54,215 nt of DNA from Campylobacteraceae bacterium (GTDB lineage: Bacteria > Campylobacterota > Campylobacteria > Campylobacterales > Sulfurospirillaceae), in NCBI GenBank assembly GCA_026988975.1, contig JALSKH010000106.1, forward strand, positions 1-54,215, in the 5' to 3' direction. Below, one piece after another: positions 26,996 through 35,805 of this stretch. The position numbers were made by a program, and so were the translations under genes. The notes under the pieces were generated by a model, which saw nothing but the letters and a program-made list of their open reading frames with translations, was not told the origin of the DNA and ran no database searches. Numbering within the stretch: the stretch's first letter is position 1; each line of letters begins with the position of its first letter.

Positions 26996-28473
26996 GAGGC
27001 TGTATTTTTTATTTTTTTGCTTCTGTAGTGGCTAATCATAGGCTGAACTAATAAAATTATAATTATCACCCATAATATTTTGGCGGGCACAGAAGCAAAA
27101 AATATGCTATATGCTCCCCCCGATATAGTAAGAGCTTGTGCAAAGCCTGACTCGGCTATTGGACCTAGTATCATCCCTAGTATTATAGCACTTAGTGAAA
27201 AGCCCATCTTGTCTAAGAAAAAGCCTGTGAAAGCAAAAGTTAGCATTAGCCCTACATCAAACATGCTGTTATTTATCGCATATGAACCGATAACAGCAAA
27301 TACACTAATGGCGGCTATCAATATACTTGCTGGTATAAGTGCGATTCTGGCAAAATATGGTGCAAAGAATAGACCTACAACTAAAAAGACAATATTTGCG
27401 ATAAATAGTGATAAAATAAAACCATATGTAATTTGCCCATATTTTGTAAACAATTCTGGTCCTGGTATGAGACCTTGTATCATTAATCCACCCATTAATG
27501 CCGCGGATACTGTATTTCCTGGAATTCCTAGTGTTAAAAGTGGTACTAAAGAGCCACCAACACAAGCATTGTTTCCGCTTTCCGCGGCAGCAATTCCCTC
27601 TGGATTTCCTTTTCCAAAAAGATTCTTAAATTTTGATTTTTGTTTTGCCATGTTATATGATACAAAAGCAGCTATCGTAGCTCCTTCTCCTGGTATTATG
27701 CCAACAAGTGTTCCAACTGCTGTTCCTAGTGCTATAAAAGGAGCCATTCCTTTTGGCATCTTCTCTCTTTTTATACTTGATAAATCAATATCGTCATTTG
27801 CGATTCTTTTTTCACTGGTTAAGGCAAGCATTTGGGCAATGGAAAACATACCGATTAGTGCAGGCATGAAAGAGACACCCTCATATAGTTCAACTTGTCC
27901 AAATGTATATCTAAGCACCCCACTCATGGCATCTGTTCCGATCAAGGCTATAATAAGACCGATAAGTCCGGATATAATTCCTTTTACTAAGCCTCCTGTT
28001 GAGACAGATATAACACCCGTTAAACCCATAAGAGCAAGAAGAAAATACTCCGGCGGACCAAACTTTAATGCAAATTGAGCCAATAGAGGTGATACCAGAA
28101 GTAGAACCACAACAGAAAATGTTCCACCTATAAAACTTGCTACTACAGAAACTTTTAGTGCCAATCCACCCTTGCCTTGTTTAGTAAGAGGATATCCCTC
28201 TATAGCCGTAGCAGCAGCAGCTGGTGTACCTGGAGTTGAAAGTAAAATAGCAGCAATAGAGCCACCATACATCGCTCCAGCATAGACTCCACCCATCAAA
28301 GAGAGTCCAATCAGAGGTGAGAAAGAGAAAGTTATAGGAATCAAAAGAGCAACTGCCATAGTAGCAGTGAGTCCGGGCATCCCTCCTATTATAATCCCTG
28401 AAATCGAACCAACAGTAACGGCTGTCAATACGCTTACCGACATAACAGCGTGTAAGGCATCTAATATAATCAT
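26992..28473 (-). CDS. tctA: Tripartite tricarboxylate transporter, large permease TctA
   Basis: This 493-residue membrane protein has the TctA signatures GSISGIIIGGMPGLTATMAVAL and GGVYAGAMYGGSIAAILLSTPGTPAA, plus about 11-12 membrane helices. With TctB and TctC it forms a secondary importer for citrate-like or dicarboxylate substrates, driven by an ion gradient. It overlaps tctB by four bases. The TCA operon next door makes a tri- or dicarboxylate substrate attractive, but TctA families accept other acids too. Confidence 0.95.
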   Translation of the reverse strand: MIILDALHAVMSVSVLTAVTVGSISGIIIGGMPGLTATMAVALLIPITFSFSPLIGLSLMGGVYAGAMYGGSIAAILLSTPGTPAAAATAIEGYPLTKQGKGGLALKVSVVASFIGGTFSVVVLLLVSPLLAQFALKFGPPEYFLLALMGLTGVISVSTGGLVKGIISGLIGLIIALIGTDAMSGVLRYTFGQVELYEGVSFMPALIGMFSIAQMLALTSEKRIANDDIDLSSIKREKMPKGMAPFIALGTAVGTLVGIIPGEGATIAAFVSYNMAKQKSKFKNLFGKGNPEGIAAAESGNNACVGGSLVPLLTLGIPGNTVSAALMGGLMIQGLIPGPELFTKYGQITYGFILSLFIANIVFLVVGLFFAPYFARIALIPASILIAAISVFAVIGSYAINNSMFDVGLMLTFAFTGFFLDKMGFSLSAIILGMILGPIAESGFAQALTISGGAYSIFFASVPAKILWVIIIILLVQPMISHYRSKKIKNTAS

Positions 28474-28928
28474 AATGAAGCTCCAAATAATATAGTAGCC
28501 TCAGGCAATTGAATCTCAAAGATCTTAACAAATAAAACATATACGAATAGTGTAATACCAGCGGAAATAATGATTGACTTTCTGAATTTATGGTAGCCCA
28601 TATATCTCATAGTTACAGGTAGAAAGATCAAAGTAGAAATTATAAAGCCCAAATATCTAATTATCCATACATATAATATCAAAGATAGTATAAGTATGAA
28701 GAATTTTTTTGGATTTTTAGCAAAAATAACTTTCACAGAAGCATCAGACATGAAAGAACTGATAAGTTGTATAACTCCTGCTATTCCCAACATTGATGCT
28801 AAAAATTTTATATATACAGCAGTCGTAAAGAGTGCTGATTTTGGAAAACTTGCAGTGCTACGATAAAGTAGCACTGCAAGAATTATAAAAAATATACTTA
28901 GCGTTATGTCTATATATTTTTTACTCAT
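28470..28928 (-). CDS. tctB: Tripartite tricarboxylate transporter, small permease TctB
   Basis: This 152-residue protein has four hydrophobic segments in the usual TctB arrangement: one near the N-terminus (ITLSIFFIILAVLLY), one near 38-60, and two closely spaced after 75. TctB is poorly conserved, so the call depends on size, topology and its position between tctC (six bases upstream) and tctA (ATGA overlap). Confidence 0.9.
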   Translation of the reverse strand: MSKKYIDITLSIFFIILAVLLYRSTASFPKSALFTTAVYIKFLASMLGIAGVIQLISSFMSDASVKVIFAKNPKKFFILILSLILYVWIIRYLGFIISTLIFLPVTMRYMGYHKFRKSIIISAGITLFVYVLFVKIFEIQLPEATILFGASL

Positions 28929-28934
28929 TTTAAA

Positions 28935-29876
28935 CTACCAAGGTGAAACATCATATACTTTTTGAGTATCTTTTTGTAGTTGTACAAGATAGTCTCTATA
29001 TACTTTGCCTTTCATAGGTTTTAGGAATATAAAGGCTTTTTTGCATTTTGCCTGAAACTCTTTGTCATTTACAACCTTTGAGTATAAATCTGATATTTTA
29101 TCAGCAATGTTTTTCTTAACTTTTGCATTAATCAACATGCCTCTAGTAGCAGTCATGAGCACATTGTATCCCTGCTCAACAGATGTTTTGATATCCATCG
29201 CAACATCAGATCTTTTCTTAGACATTATAGCAATAATTCTGGCTTTTCCGGCTTTATGTTGAGCTAACATTTGAGATAGATTCATAAAAGCAACTTCTAT
29301 ATGATTTCCCAATATCGCAGCTTTTTCTTCAGTCGAGCCTTTGGTTGGCATAAGATTAAACTTAACACCAGTTGCGCTTTCAAAGTTTTTAGCAGCCAAA
29401 AAATCATCGCTTCCTATTCCATTAACTGCAGCTGTTATTTTTTTAGATTTTGCTAATTTAACTAAATCATCCAAGTTTTTAACACTGCTTTGTGCAGGAA
29501 CGACAACAATTTCAGGATCTTCTGCAACATTACCGATAATTTTAAAACTATCAAGTGTATATGTTGCTCTTTTGGCAACGATATGTGCAACAATCTGAGG
29601 TGTAAACATTAAGCCTAGAGTATAGCCATCAGCTCTACTTCTAGCTTCAGCTTCGAAGCCCATCAAGCCACCAGATCCAGGTTTATCGACTATGATGAAT
29701 TTCGCCCCTTTCCAGTACTTCTTGGCTGTCTGAGCAAACAATCTAGCTGTAGTATCAGTTGATCCACCGGCTTTTGAAGGAACGATTAACTTAATAGCTT
29801 TTGAGGGATAGGCCCCAAAACTATTGCTAACAACAACTGTTGCAAAAAACAGTACCAATGAGATAATTTTTCTCAT
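28935..29876 (-). CDS. tctC: Tripartite tricarboxylate transporter binding protein TctC (Bug family)
   Basis: This 313-residue periplasmic protein has a signal peptide (ISLVLFFATVVVSNSFGA) and the Bug/TctC opening AYPSKAIKLIVPSKAGGSTDTTARLFA, whose loops contact the carboxylate of the ligand. Later, AAVNGIGSDDFLAAKNFESA is the second typical ligand region. It delivers substrate to TctAB. The start at 29876 follows AAAGGAG. It is the first gene of tctCBA. Confidence 0.94.
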   Translation of the reverse strand: MRKIISLVLFFATVVVSNSFGAYPSKAIKLIVPSKAGGSTDTTARLFAQTAKKYWKGAKFIIVDKPGSGGLMGFEAEARSRADGYTLGLMFTPQIVAHIVAKRATYTLDSFKIIGNVAEDPEIVVVPAQSSVKNLDDLVKLAKSKKITAAVNGIGSDDFLAAKNFESATGVKFNLMPTKGSTEEKAAILGNHIEVAFMNLSQMLAQHKAGKARIIAIMSKKRSDVAMDIKTSVEQGYNVLMTATRGMLINAKVKKNIADKISDLYSKVVNDKEFQAKCKKAFIFLKPMKGKVYRDYLVQLQKDTQKVYDVSPW

Positions 29877-29914
29877 ATTTTCTCCTTTGTAAAGATTAAA
29901 TCTAGAGAGATGTT

Positions 29915-29920
29915 ATCATA
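29915..29920 (-). promoter_or_regulatory. Weak candidate -10 box for tctCBA
   Basis: On the minus strand the leader of tctC contains TTTATGATAAC, giving TATGAT about 40 bases upstream of the start codon. One mismatch from consensus and no -35 make this a low-confidence call. Confidence 0.3.
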
Positions 29921-29997
29921 AAGTTATGTAAAAAAAATAAAATTTTGTAAAAGTGGCTTAAAAATATTTAAAAAAAATTAGAGTTGTGTGGCAAGGT

Positions 29998-30029
29998 AAC
30001 AAACGAACCAATAGAATGGTTCGTTTGTT
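29998..30029 (-). terminator. Probable terminator of the suc-oor operon
   Basis: Arms AACAAACGAACCA and TGGTTCGTTTGTT form a perfect 13-bp stem with a six-base loop, eight bases after the oorC stop. The stem itself ends in a T-rich run, but only a weak T tract follows on the minus strand. It separates oorC from tctC, which has its own leader. Confidence 0.65.
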
Positions 30030-30036
30030 TATATAT

Positions 30037-30591
30037 TTATTCTGATAAAGCCTCTTTGGCATATTTTATGCCTAATTCATAAGCTTTTTTATTTACTTCA
30101 TGAACTTTTTTAGGAACTTTTTCAAGTGTGACTTCCATGACTAAATCAAAATCCAAAACTTTTGTCATCTCCATTGTGATACCAAGCGCTACGACTGATT
30201 GGGTGATAACATTTCCAACCTCTTCTTTTGCGATAGTGATAAGTGGTATCTCATAGATATTCCATTTTTTTCTATCTTCATCCGTTGGAGTTACAAGATT
30301 TGGCTCAACTACAATGTTGCCGCCCTCTTTTACGCCGTTTTTAAACTGATCATAACTAACCTGAGCAGTAGCTATCATAAACTCAATTTCGCCCTCATTT
30401 GCATATGGGTACATTATCTCATTATCATCTAGCAAGATGTCCACTTTTGTGGGACCGCCTCTTACTTGTGAAGTATATGTTGCAGATTTTACACCATAAC
30501 CACCACTTTTTATCTTTGCTTCAGCCAAAATCTCACCTGCTAGGATAACACCTTGACCACCAACACCAACAAATCTTAATTGTCTTCTCAT
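30037..30591 (-). CDS. oorC: 2-oxoglutarate:ferredoxin oxidoreductase, gamma subunit
   Basis: This 184-residue subunit carries the family opening RFVGVGGQGVILAGEILAEA and the segment KSATYTSQVRGGPTKVDILL. OorDABC oxidises 2-oxoglutarate to succinyl-CoA with a low-potential acceptor and can run in reverse to fix CO2 in the reductive TCA cycle. It is the last gene of the block and is followed by a strong hairpin. Order and size match oorC of Helicobacter and Campylobacter. Confidence 0.96.
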   Translation of the reverse strand: MRRQLRFVGVGGQGVILAGEILAEAKIKSGGYGVKSATYTSQVRGGPTKVDILLDDNEIMYPYANEGEIEFMIATAQVSYDQFKNGVKEGGNIVVEPNLVTPTDEDRKKWNIYEIPLITIAKEEVGNVITQSVVALGITMEMTKVLDFDLVMEVTLEKVPKKVHEVNKKAYELGIKYAKEALSE

Positions 30592-30604
30592 TTCGTGTTT
30601 CTCC

Positions 30605-31438
30605 TTACAGTTGAACTTTTGTTTTATTTTGTGCAGCTTCTATCACTTTGCTATATGCTTCACAATACTCTAGTGCCTCTTCATCTTTTTTTAGTACACC
30701 AGTTGGAAATTTTACTGCTTTTTCTTCATCGCTTAAAGCCTCAAATTTTTTCTTAGGTGCAATTCTTCCCTCTATCCAGTTAAGTGTTTGGATTGCCTCG
30801 CCCATCTTGTTTTTTCTACCAAGATTTATATGACAGTTTGAGAAGATATCAAAGAAAGAGTAGCCTTTATGTTTAAAGCCTTCTACTAGAACTTTTTCCA
30901 TCTTTTTTGGATCCAAAACAGATTCTCTAGCCACAAAAGATGCTCCAGCTGCATCAGCTAATTTGCAAGCATCAAAAGTTGGATCTACATTTCCATACTG
31001 AGCAGTTACTGTCCACATTCCTTTTGGTGTAGTTGGGCTTGTTTGTGAATTTGTTAAACCGTATATAAAGTTGTTTATAACTATATGATTTAGATCAATA
31101 TTTCTTCTGCAACCGTGGATTGTATGATTTCCGCCGATTGCTAGTCCGTCACCATCTCCTGTTACTACGATAACATGCTTATCAGGATTTGCTAGTTTTA
31201 TACCAGTGGCATATGCAATGGCTCGACCATGAGTTGTATGAACTGTATTGCAGTCTATGTATGAGCTAAATCTTCCGCTACAGCCGATTCCCGCAACTAC
31301 ACAAACATCTTCCATACTCCATCCCATTTTATCGATGGCACGAATAACTGATTTTAAGATAACTCCATCTCCACAACCCCAACACCAAAGCGTTGGAAGT
31401 TTGTCTGTTCTTAGGTATTTTTCATAATTAAAAGCCAT
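30605..31438 (-). CDS. oorB: 2-oxoglutarate:ferredoxin oxidoreductase, beta subunit
   Basis: This 277-residue subunit binds thiamine diphosphate. The N-terminal LPTLWCWGCGDGVILKSV and the TPP/Mg segment VTGDGDGLAIGGNH followed by NNFIYGLTNSQTSPTTP are intact. Cysteines near the N-terminus (WCWGCG) and later (ACKLADAAG region) may help bind a cluster. It lies one base after oorA and 13 before oorC. Confidence 0.97.
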   Translation of the reverse strand: MAFNYEKYLRTDKLPTLWCWGCGDGVILKSVIRAIDKMGWSMEDVCVVAGIGCSGRFSSYIDCNTVHTTHGRAIAYATGIKLANPDKHVIVVTGDGDGLAIGGNHTIHGCRRNIDLNHIVINNFIYGLTNSQTSPTTPKGMWTVTAQYGNVDPTFDACKLADAAGASFVARESVLDPKKMEKVLVEGFKHKGYSFFDIFSNCHINLGRKNKMGEAIQTLNWIEGRIAPKKKFEALSDEEKAVKFPTGVLKKDEEALEYCEAYSKVIEAAQNKTKVQL

Positions 31439-31439
31439 A

Positions 31440-32570
31440 TTACATCATCTCCTTAACTTTTGCTACCATCTCAATAGGCGCAATAGGACGACCGTTTGCT
31501 TTGTGAAGTGTTGCAAAGTCATCTCTTCTCATCACTCTCTCAATCTCTTCGAGATATTGACCCATGTTTAACTCTGTAACCATAATTTTGTCAAATTTCT
31601 CACCAATCTCTTTTAGTTTTTCAGATGGACTTGGCCAAATTGTTGTTGGTCTAAAAAGCCCTGCTTTTATACCATCTTTTCTTAGTTTTAAAACAGCCTC
31701 TTTTGCACCACGACTGATACTTCCATAAGCTATGATACAAACCTCAGCATCATCAAGCATAAACTCTTCATACTCAAGTAGATCTGGGGCATTGTTTATT
31801 TTACCCATTAGTCTCTCTATATTGTACTCACAAATCTTCGCATCTTCAGTTGGAAAACCTGTTGGTCCATGATGAAGACCGGTTATGTGATAGTGATATC
31901 CTTTAAAAAAAGGATTTAAAACTGCCGGAGTATTTGGAGCTGCATCATAAGGTTTATAATCTTTTGGATCACCTGTGAACTCTTTTCTGTTTATGATTGA
32001 TTTTTCTACCTCTTCTAAATCAGGAAGAATTGCTTTTCCAACCATATGCCCAAGTGTTTCATCAAGCAAAACAAAGACGGGCGTCATATACTCTTCAGCC
32101 AAATTAAAAGCTCTAACTGTTTCAGTATAACACTCTTCCAAGCTACCAGGGCAAAGTGTAATTGATGCAAAATCACCATGACTTGGATGCTTAGCTTGAC
32201 CGATATCAGCCTGAGAAACCCTGGTTGGAAGACCAGTACTCGGACCACCTCTCATAACATTTATGATTACAAGTGGAACTTCGGTTATAAATGAGAAACC
32301 TATCTGTTCTGATTTTAAAGAGATTCCCGGACCGCTAGTTGCAGTCATCGCTTTGACACCACTCATGGATGCTCCTAAAGCTACGCTAATACCACCTATC
32401 TCATCTTCCATCTGTATAAAATGTCCGCCTACTCTTGGTAGCAATACACTTGTTTCATGTGCAATTTCACTAGAAGGTGTCAGTGGATAACCTCCAAAAA
32501 ATCTACAACCACACTCTACAGCTGCTTTTGCTACAAGTCCGTTACCATTTGAGATTACTTCTCTTGCCAT
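31440..32570 (-). CDS. oorA: 2-oxoglutarate:ferredoxin oxidoreductase, alpha subunit
   Basis: This 376-residue subunit has the pyruvate/2-oxoacid ferredoxin oxidoreductase alpha fold. Landmarks are FFGGYPLTPSSEIAHETSVL, MEDEIGGISVALGASMSG and KAMTATSGPGISLKSEQIGF. PLTPSSEI in place of the pyruvate-type YPITPSS is typical of 2-oxoacid enzymes acting on 2-oxoglutarate. It contributes the first part of the active site to OorB. Nine bases separate it from oorD. Confidence 0.96.
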   Translation of the reverse strand: MAREVISNGNGLVAKAAVECGCRFFGGYPLTPSSEIAHETSVLLPRVGGHFIQMEDEIGGISVALGASMSGVKAMTATSGPGISLKSEQIGFSFITEVPLVIINVMRGGPSTGLPTRVSQADIGQAKHPSHGDFASITLCPGSLEECYTETVRAFNLAEEYMTPVFVLLDETLGHMVGKAILPDLEEVEKSIINRKEFTGDPKDYKPYDAAPNTPAVLNPFFKGYHYHITGLHHGPTGFPTEDAKICEYNIERLMGKINNAPDLLEYEEFMLDDAEVCIIAYGSISRGAKEAVLKLRKDGIKAGLFRPTTIWPSPSEKLKEIGEKFDKIMVTELNMGQYLEEIERVMRRDDFATLHKANGRPIAPIEMVAKVKEMM

Positions 32571-32579
32571 CTATTCTCC

Positions 32580-32897
32580 CTATGCACTTAATTTTCTATA
32601 ATGATTATTTTTAACTGCCTCAGCTCTTTGTTTAGCTTCGTCAGTTATCCTTGCAAACTTAAATTCACCACGATCTGCAACATAAATTGCAAAGTCAGGA
32701 CAGTGCAATTCACAATCCCTGCATCCTATGCAAGCATCTGGCACTTCAACTTCTATCATTGATCCCAAAACAGAATTTGGTGCTTGAACCATAGCTAAAA
32801 CACCTGCTGGACACATACTAACACAAACATCACATGCTTTGCATCTTGATGTATCTACCCAAACAGGGGTATTTTGTGGAGCTGTCATACTACTCAT
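32580..32897 (-). CDS. oorD: 2-oxoglutarate:ferredoxin oxidoreductase, ferredoxin-like delta subunit
   Basis: This 105-residue subunit holds two 4Fe-4S motifs, CKACDVCVSMCP and CIGCRDCELHCP, and passes electrons between the catalytic subunits and ferredoxin or an equivalent carrier. The track start at 32939 is replaced by the ATG at 32897, which follows AAAGGAGAA. The 92-base gap to sucD contains a small 7-bp hairpin (ATACTTT with AAAGTAT) but no clear terminator. Confidence 0.95.
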   Translation of the reverse strand: MSSMTAPQNTPVWVDTSRCKACDVCVSMCPAGVLAMVQAPNSVLGSMIEVEVPDACIGCRDCELHCPDFAIYVADRGEFKFARITDEAKQRAEAVKNNHYRKLSA

Positions 32898-32989
32898 ATC
32901 ATATTCTCCTTTTTTTACATTTATTAACATAACTTTCATTTAACTTAATAAAAAATATTACATACTTTACAAAAGTATTGCTTAAAAGT

Positions 32990-33862
32990 TTATTTACTTA
33001 GTACTTCTTTTACTTTTTCACCGATTTCTGCTGGTGATTTTACTACAGCAACTCCAGCTTTTTCCAAAGCTTCCATCTTTTCGGCTGCTGTTCCTGCACT
33101 TCCACTGATGATAGCGCCTGCATGACCCATTCTTTTACCTTTTGGTGCAGTTTGTCCCGCAATAAAAGCAACTACCGGTTTTGTTACATTTTCTTTTATG
33201 TATGTGGCTGCTTGTATCTCAAGGTCTCCACCAATTTCACCAATCATAACGATAGCTTCAGTTTGAGGGTCCTCTTCAAACATTTTCAAGAGTTGGATGT
33301 AACTAAGTCCGATGATTGGGTCTCCACCAATTCCAACGGCAGTTGTGATACCATAGCCTACATTGCATACTTGGTTTGCACCCTCATATGTTAAAGTTCC
33401 TGATTTTGAGATAAGACCGACATTTCCTTTTTTGAAAACCATGCCCGGCATAATTCCTATCTTACACTCTTCAGCCGTGATGATACCAGGACAGTTTGGT
33501 CCTATAGTTTTCATGCCATTTTTAACAGCATATGCTTTTGCCATCATCATGTCTCTTACAGGAGCACCTTCAGTTATGATTACGGCTAGCTCTATACCTG
33601 CATCAGCTGCTTCCATAACGGCGTCACCTACAAAAGCAGGCGGAACAAAAATCATACTGACAGTTGCATCTGTTGCATCAATAGCCTCTTGTACTGTATT
33701 AAATACCGGCTTACCTAAGTGAGTTTGCCCACCTTTGTTTGGTGTAACACCACCAACAATTTGTGTACCATATGCTAGACACTGTTCTGCGTGGAAAGTA
33801 CCCTCTTTACCAGTAAAACCTTGAACGATAACTTTTGTATCTTTATTTACTAATATACTCAT
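32990..33862 (-). CDS. sucD: Succinate--CoA ligase, alpha subunit
   Basis: This 290-residue subunit binds CoA and carries the phosphorylated histidine. [17 protein letters not shown] at the N-terminus, [20 protein letters not shown], and [20 protein letters not shown] with the active histidine are all present. The track start at 33931 lies inside sucC. The ATG at 33862 follows GGGAG and gives the standard N-terminus. It lies one base after sucC. Confidence 0.97.
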   Translation of the reverse strand: MSILVNKDTKVIVQGFTGKEGTFHAEQCLAYGTQIVGGVTPNKGGQTHLGKPVFNTVQEAIDATDATVSMIFVPPAFVGDAVMEAADAGIELAVIITEGAPVRDMMMAKAYAVKNGMKTIGPNCPGIITAEECKIGIMPGMVFKKGNVGLISKSGTLTYEGANQVCNVGYGITTAVGIGGDPIIGLSYIQLLKMFEEDPQTEAIVMIGEIGGDLEIQAATYIKENVTKPVVAFIAGQTAPKGKRMGHAGAIISGSAGTAAEKMEALEKAGVAVVKSPAEIGEKVKEVLSK

Positions 33863-33863
33863 T

Positions 33864-35033
33864 TTACTCTCCCTTTGCTGCAGCAACTGCTTTTTTTGCG
33901 CCATCGCCCAAATCACTAGCGGTGATAACATTGCTTATATTTGCATTTTTTAATATTTCTGCAGCTTCGGCTGCATTTGTACCATCTAATCTAACTATGA
34001 CAGGAACATGAACATCTACAAGTTTAGTAGCTTCTAAGATTCCATTTGCAATTCGATCACATCTTACGATTCCGCCAAAAATATTGACAAAAATTGACTT
34101 GACATTTGGATCTCTTAAAATGATTTCAAATCCTTTAGCCACAGTCTCGGCACTTGCAGTACCACCCACATCAAGGAAGTTTGCAGGCTCTCCACCAACA
34201 TAATTTATAGTGTCCATTGTACCCATAGCGAGTCCAGCTCCATTTACCATGCAACCTACATTGCCATCAAGCTTAACATAACTTAGACCATACTTGCCAG
34301 CTTCCATCTCTGCTGGATCCTCTTCGCTGATATCTCTCATCGCTTCTATATCTGGATGACGACCAAGAGCACTATCATCAAAACCCATCTTTCCATCAAG
34401 TGCGATAAAATCTCCAGCACCTGTTTTTACAAGAGGATTTATCTCTATAAGACTTGCATCATTTTCCATATAAACTCTATAAAGAGCGGCTGCAAACTTT
34501 ATGAATTTACCAACTTGTTCTTTTGGAAGACCTAAGCCAAAAGCTAGTTTTCTACCGTGAAATCCTTGAAATCCTATAGTAGGATCAACTGCAACCTTGA
34601 TGATTTTTTCTGGAGTCTCAGCCGCAACCTTTTCTATCTCCATTCCACCTTCAGTTGAAGCCATGATAACTGGCATCTCTTTTGCTCTATCTAAAACAAC
34701 ACCCAAGTATAGCTCATCTGCTATATCAGCACCCTCTTCTATATATATCTTTTGGACAAGTTTACCTTGTGGTCCTGTTTGGTGTGTAACTAAAGTCATG
34801 CCTAGTATCTCAGAAGCTAATTCTCTAACCTCGTCTATACTCTTAGCAAGCTTAACACCACCTCCAAGTCCTCGACCACCAGCGTGTATTTGAGCTTTAA
34901 CTACCCATATCTTACCGCCTAGCTCTTTAGCATTTTGGACAGCTTCTTCAACACTAAATGCAACCTTTCCTTTTGGAGTGGGAACTCCATATTTAGCAAA
35001 AATCTCTTTTGCTTGATATTCATGAATATTCAT
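33864..35033 (-). CDS. sucC: Succinate--CoA ligase (ADP-forming), beta subunit
   Basis: This 389-residue ATP-grasp subunit interconverts succinyl-CoA and succinate with ATP. Motifs are [48 protein letters not shown] and the C-terminal block [20 protein letters not shown]. It starts a second section of the TCA block. A terminator-like hairpin lies downstream of the fumarase genes, and an 18-bp stem sits directly upstream of the sucC ribosome binding site. Confidence 0.98.
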   Translation of the reverse strand: MNIHEYQAKEIFAKYGVPTPKGKVAFSVEEAVQNAKELGGKIWVVKAQIHAGGRGLGGGVKLAKSIDEVRELASEILGMTLVTHQTGPQGKLVQKIYIEEGADIADELYLGVVLDRAKEMPVIMASTEGGMEIEKVAAETPEKIIKVAVDPTIGFQGFHGRKLAFGLGLPKEQVGKFIKFAAALYRVYMENDASLIEINPLVKTGAGDFIALDGKMGFDDSALGRHPDIEAMRDISEEDPAEMEAGKYGLSYVKLDGNVGCMVNGAGLAMGTMDTINYVGGEPANFLDVGGTASAETVAKGFEIILRDPNVKSIFVNIFGGIVRCDRIANGILEATKLVDVHVPVIVRLDGTNAAEAAEILKNANISNVITASDLGDGAKKAVAAAKGE

Positions 35034-35048
35034 ATAATCTCCTAATTG

Positions 35049-35098
35049 TTTGGATACAAAATTGATGTGTAAAATGCAAAATCAATTTGGTATCCAAA
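35049..35098 (-). promoter_or_regulatory. 18-bp stem directly upstream of the sucC ribosome binding site
   Basis: TTTGGATACAAAATTGAT (35049-35066) and ATCAATTTGGTATCCAAA (35081-35098) pair at 17 of 18 positions around a 14-base loop. On the mRNA this long hairpin ends a few bases before TTAGGAG of sucC. It could be an operator for a dimeric repressor, an RNA processing or stabilising stem, or both. It is too far from any T tract to be a terminator. Confidence 0.6.
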
Positions 35099-35143
35099 AT
35101 ATTTGTGTCAGTTTATAACCAATACTCTATATTCTATCGTAAA

Positions 35144-35173
35144 TTTTATTTATAAAAATTTTATTTATAAAAA
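35144..35173. repeat. Two tandem copies of a 15-bp AT-rich unit
   Basis: TTTTATTTATAAAAA occurs twice in direct succession, without mismatch, in the gap between the fumarase and sucC genes. The unit is itself nearly palindromic. The run may be an AT-rich promoter upstream element for sucC or simple slippage. Confidence 0.6.
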
Positions 35174-35178
35174 TTTAA

Positions 35179-35211
35179 TGTTACATGTAGGCAAAATACC
35201 CACATGTAACA
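35179..35211 (-). terminator. Terminator after the fumarase genes
   Basis: TGTTACATGTAGG pairs with CCCACATGTAACA (one G-T pair) around a seven-base loop, 21 bases after the fumarase beta stop. On the minus strand the stem is followed by ATTAAATTTTTAT. It should end or weaken transcription between the icd-mdh-fum and suc-oor sections. One arm contains the octamer ACATGTAG. Confidence 0.65.
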
Positions 35212-35231
35212 CTATCCAACCGCTTACAATA

Positions 35232-35795
35232 TCAATCTTTTACTTCAAATTTTGCACGGCCTATTTTGTATAGATCATCTCCATTCGTATCATTAACTAC
35301 CGTCAATGGAAAATCAACTACTTCAAGTTTTCTTATCGCTTCTGGTCCTAGTTCTGGATAAGCTATGACTTCTGCACTTTTTATTTGGCGTGCCAAAAGT
35401 GCTCCAGCTCCTCCAGTTGCACCAAAATATATAGCTTTTGATTTGACACAGGCATCTATAACTTCTTGGTTTCTCTTTCCTTTTCCAATCATCCCTTTTT
35501 GACCCATCTCGTTAATGAGTCTAGGAGAGTAAGAATCCATTCTGTAGCTTGTGGTTGGTCCCGCACTTCCTATAGGGTCGCCTGGTTTTGGCGGAGTTGG
35601 TCCAACAAAATATATAACTGAGCCTTTAACATCAAAAGGCAACTCTTTTCCTTCATCCATAAGATCAATAAGTTTTTTATGTGCGGCATCTCTTGCTGTA
35701 TATATAACCCCGCTAAGATATACTATATCCCCTACTCTTAATTGCTCTACATCCTCATCGCTTAGAGGTGCTGTTAAATGATATGTTTTACTCAT
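35232..35795 (-). CDS. Class I fumarate hydratase, beta (C-terminal) subunit
   Basis: This 187-residue subunit corresponds to the C-terminal domain of class I iron-sulfur fumarases. GDIVYLSGVIYTARDAAHKK, FVGPTPPKPGDPIGSAGPTT, SYRMDSYSPRLINEMGQKGM and YFGATGGAGALL are characteristic. The start at 35795 follows AAGGAG and replaces the track start at 35849. It needs the alpha subunit encoded ten bases upstream for activity. The related L(+)-tartrate dehydratase has the same build, but the TCA context favours fumarase. Confidence 0.94.
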   Translation of the reverse strand: MSKTYHLTAPLSDEDVEQLRVGDIVYLSGVIYTARDAAHKKLIDLMDEGKELPFDVKGSVIYFVGPTPPKPGDPIGSAGPTTSYRMDSYSPRLINEMGQKGMIGKGKRNQEVIDACVKSKAIYFGATGGAGALLARQIKSAEVIAYPELGPEAIRKLEVVDFPLTVVNDTNGDDLYKIGRAKFEVKD

Positions 35796-35805
35796 CTTAT
35801 TCTCC

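Noticed and set aside
27080-28078. 332-residue plus-strand ORF opposite tctA
   Set aside because: It is a shadow of tctA. The tctA frame has clear family motifs, while this frame is proline/alanine-rich with no recognisable domain.
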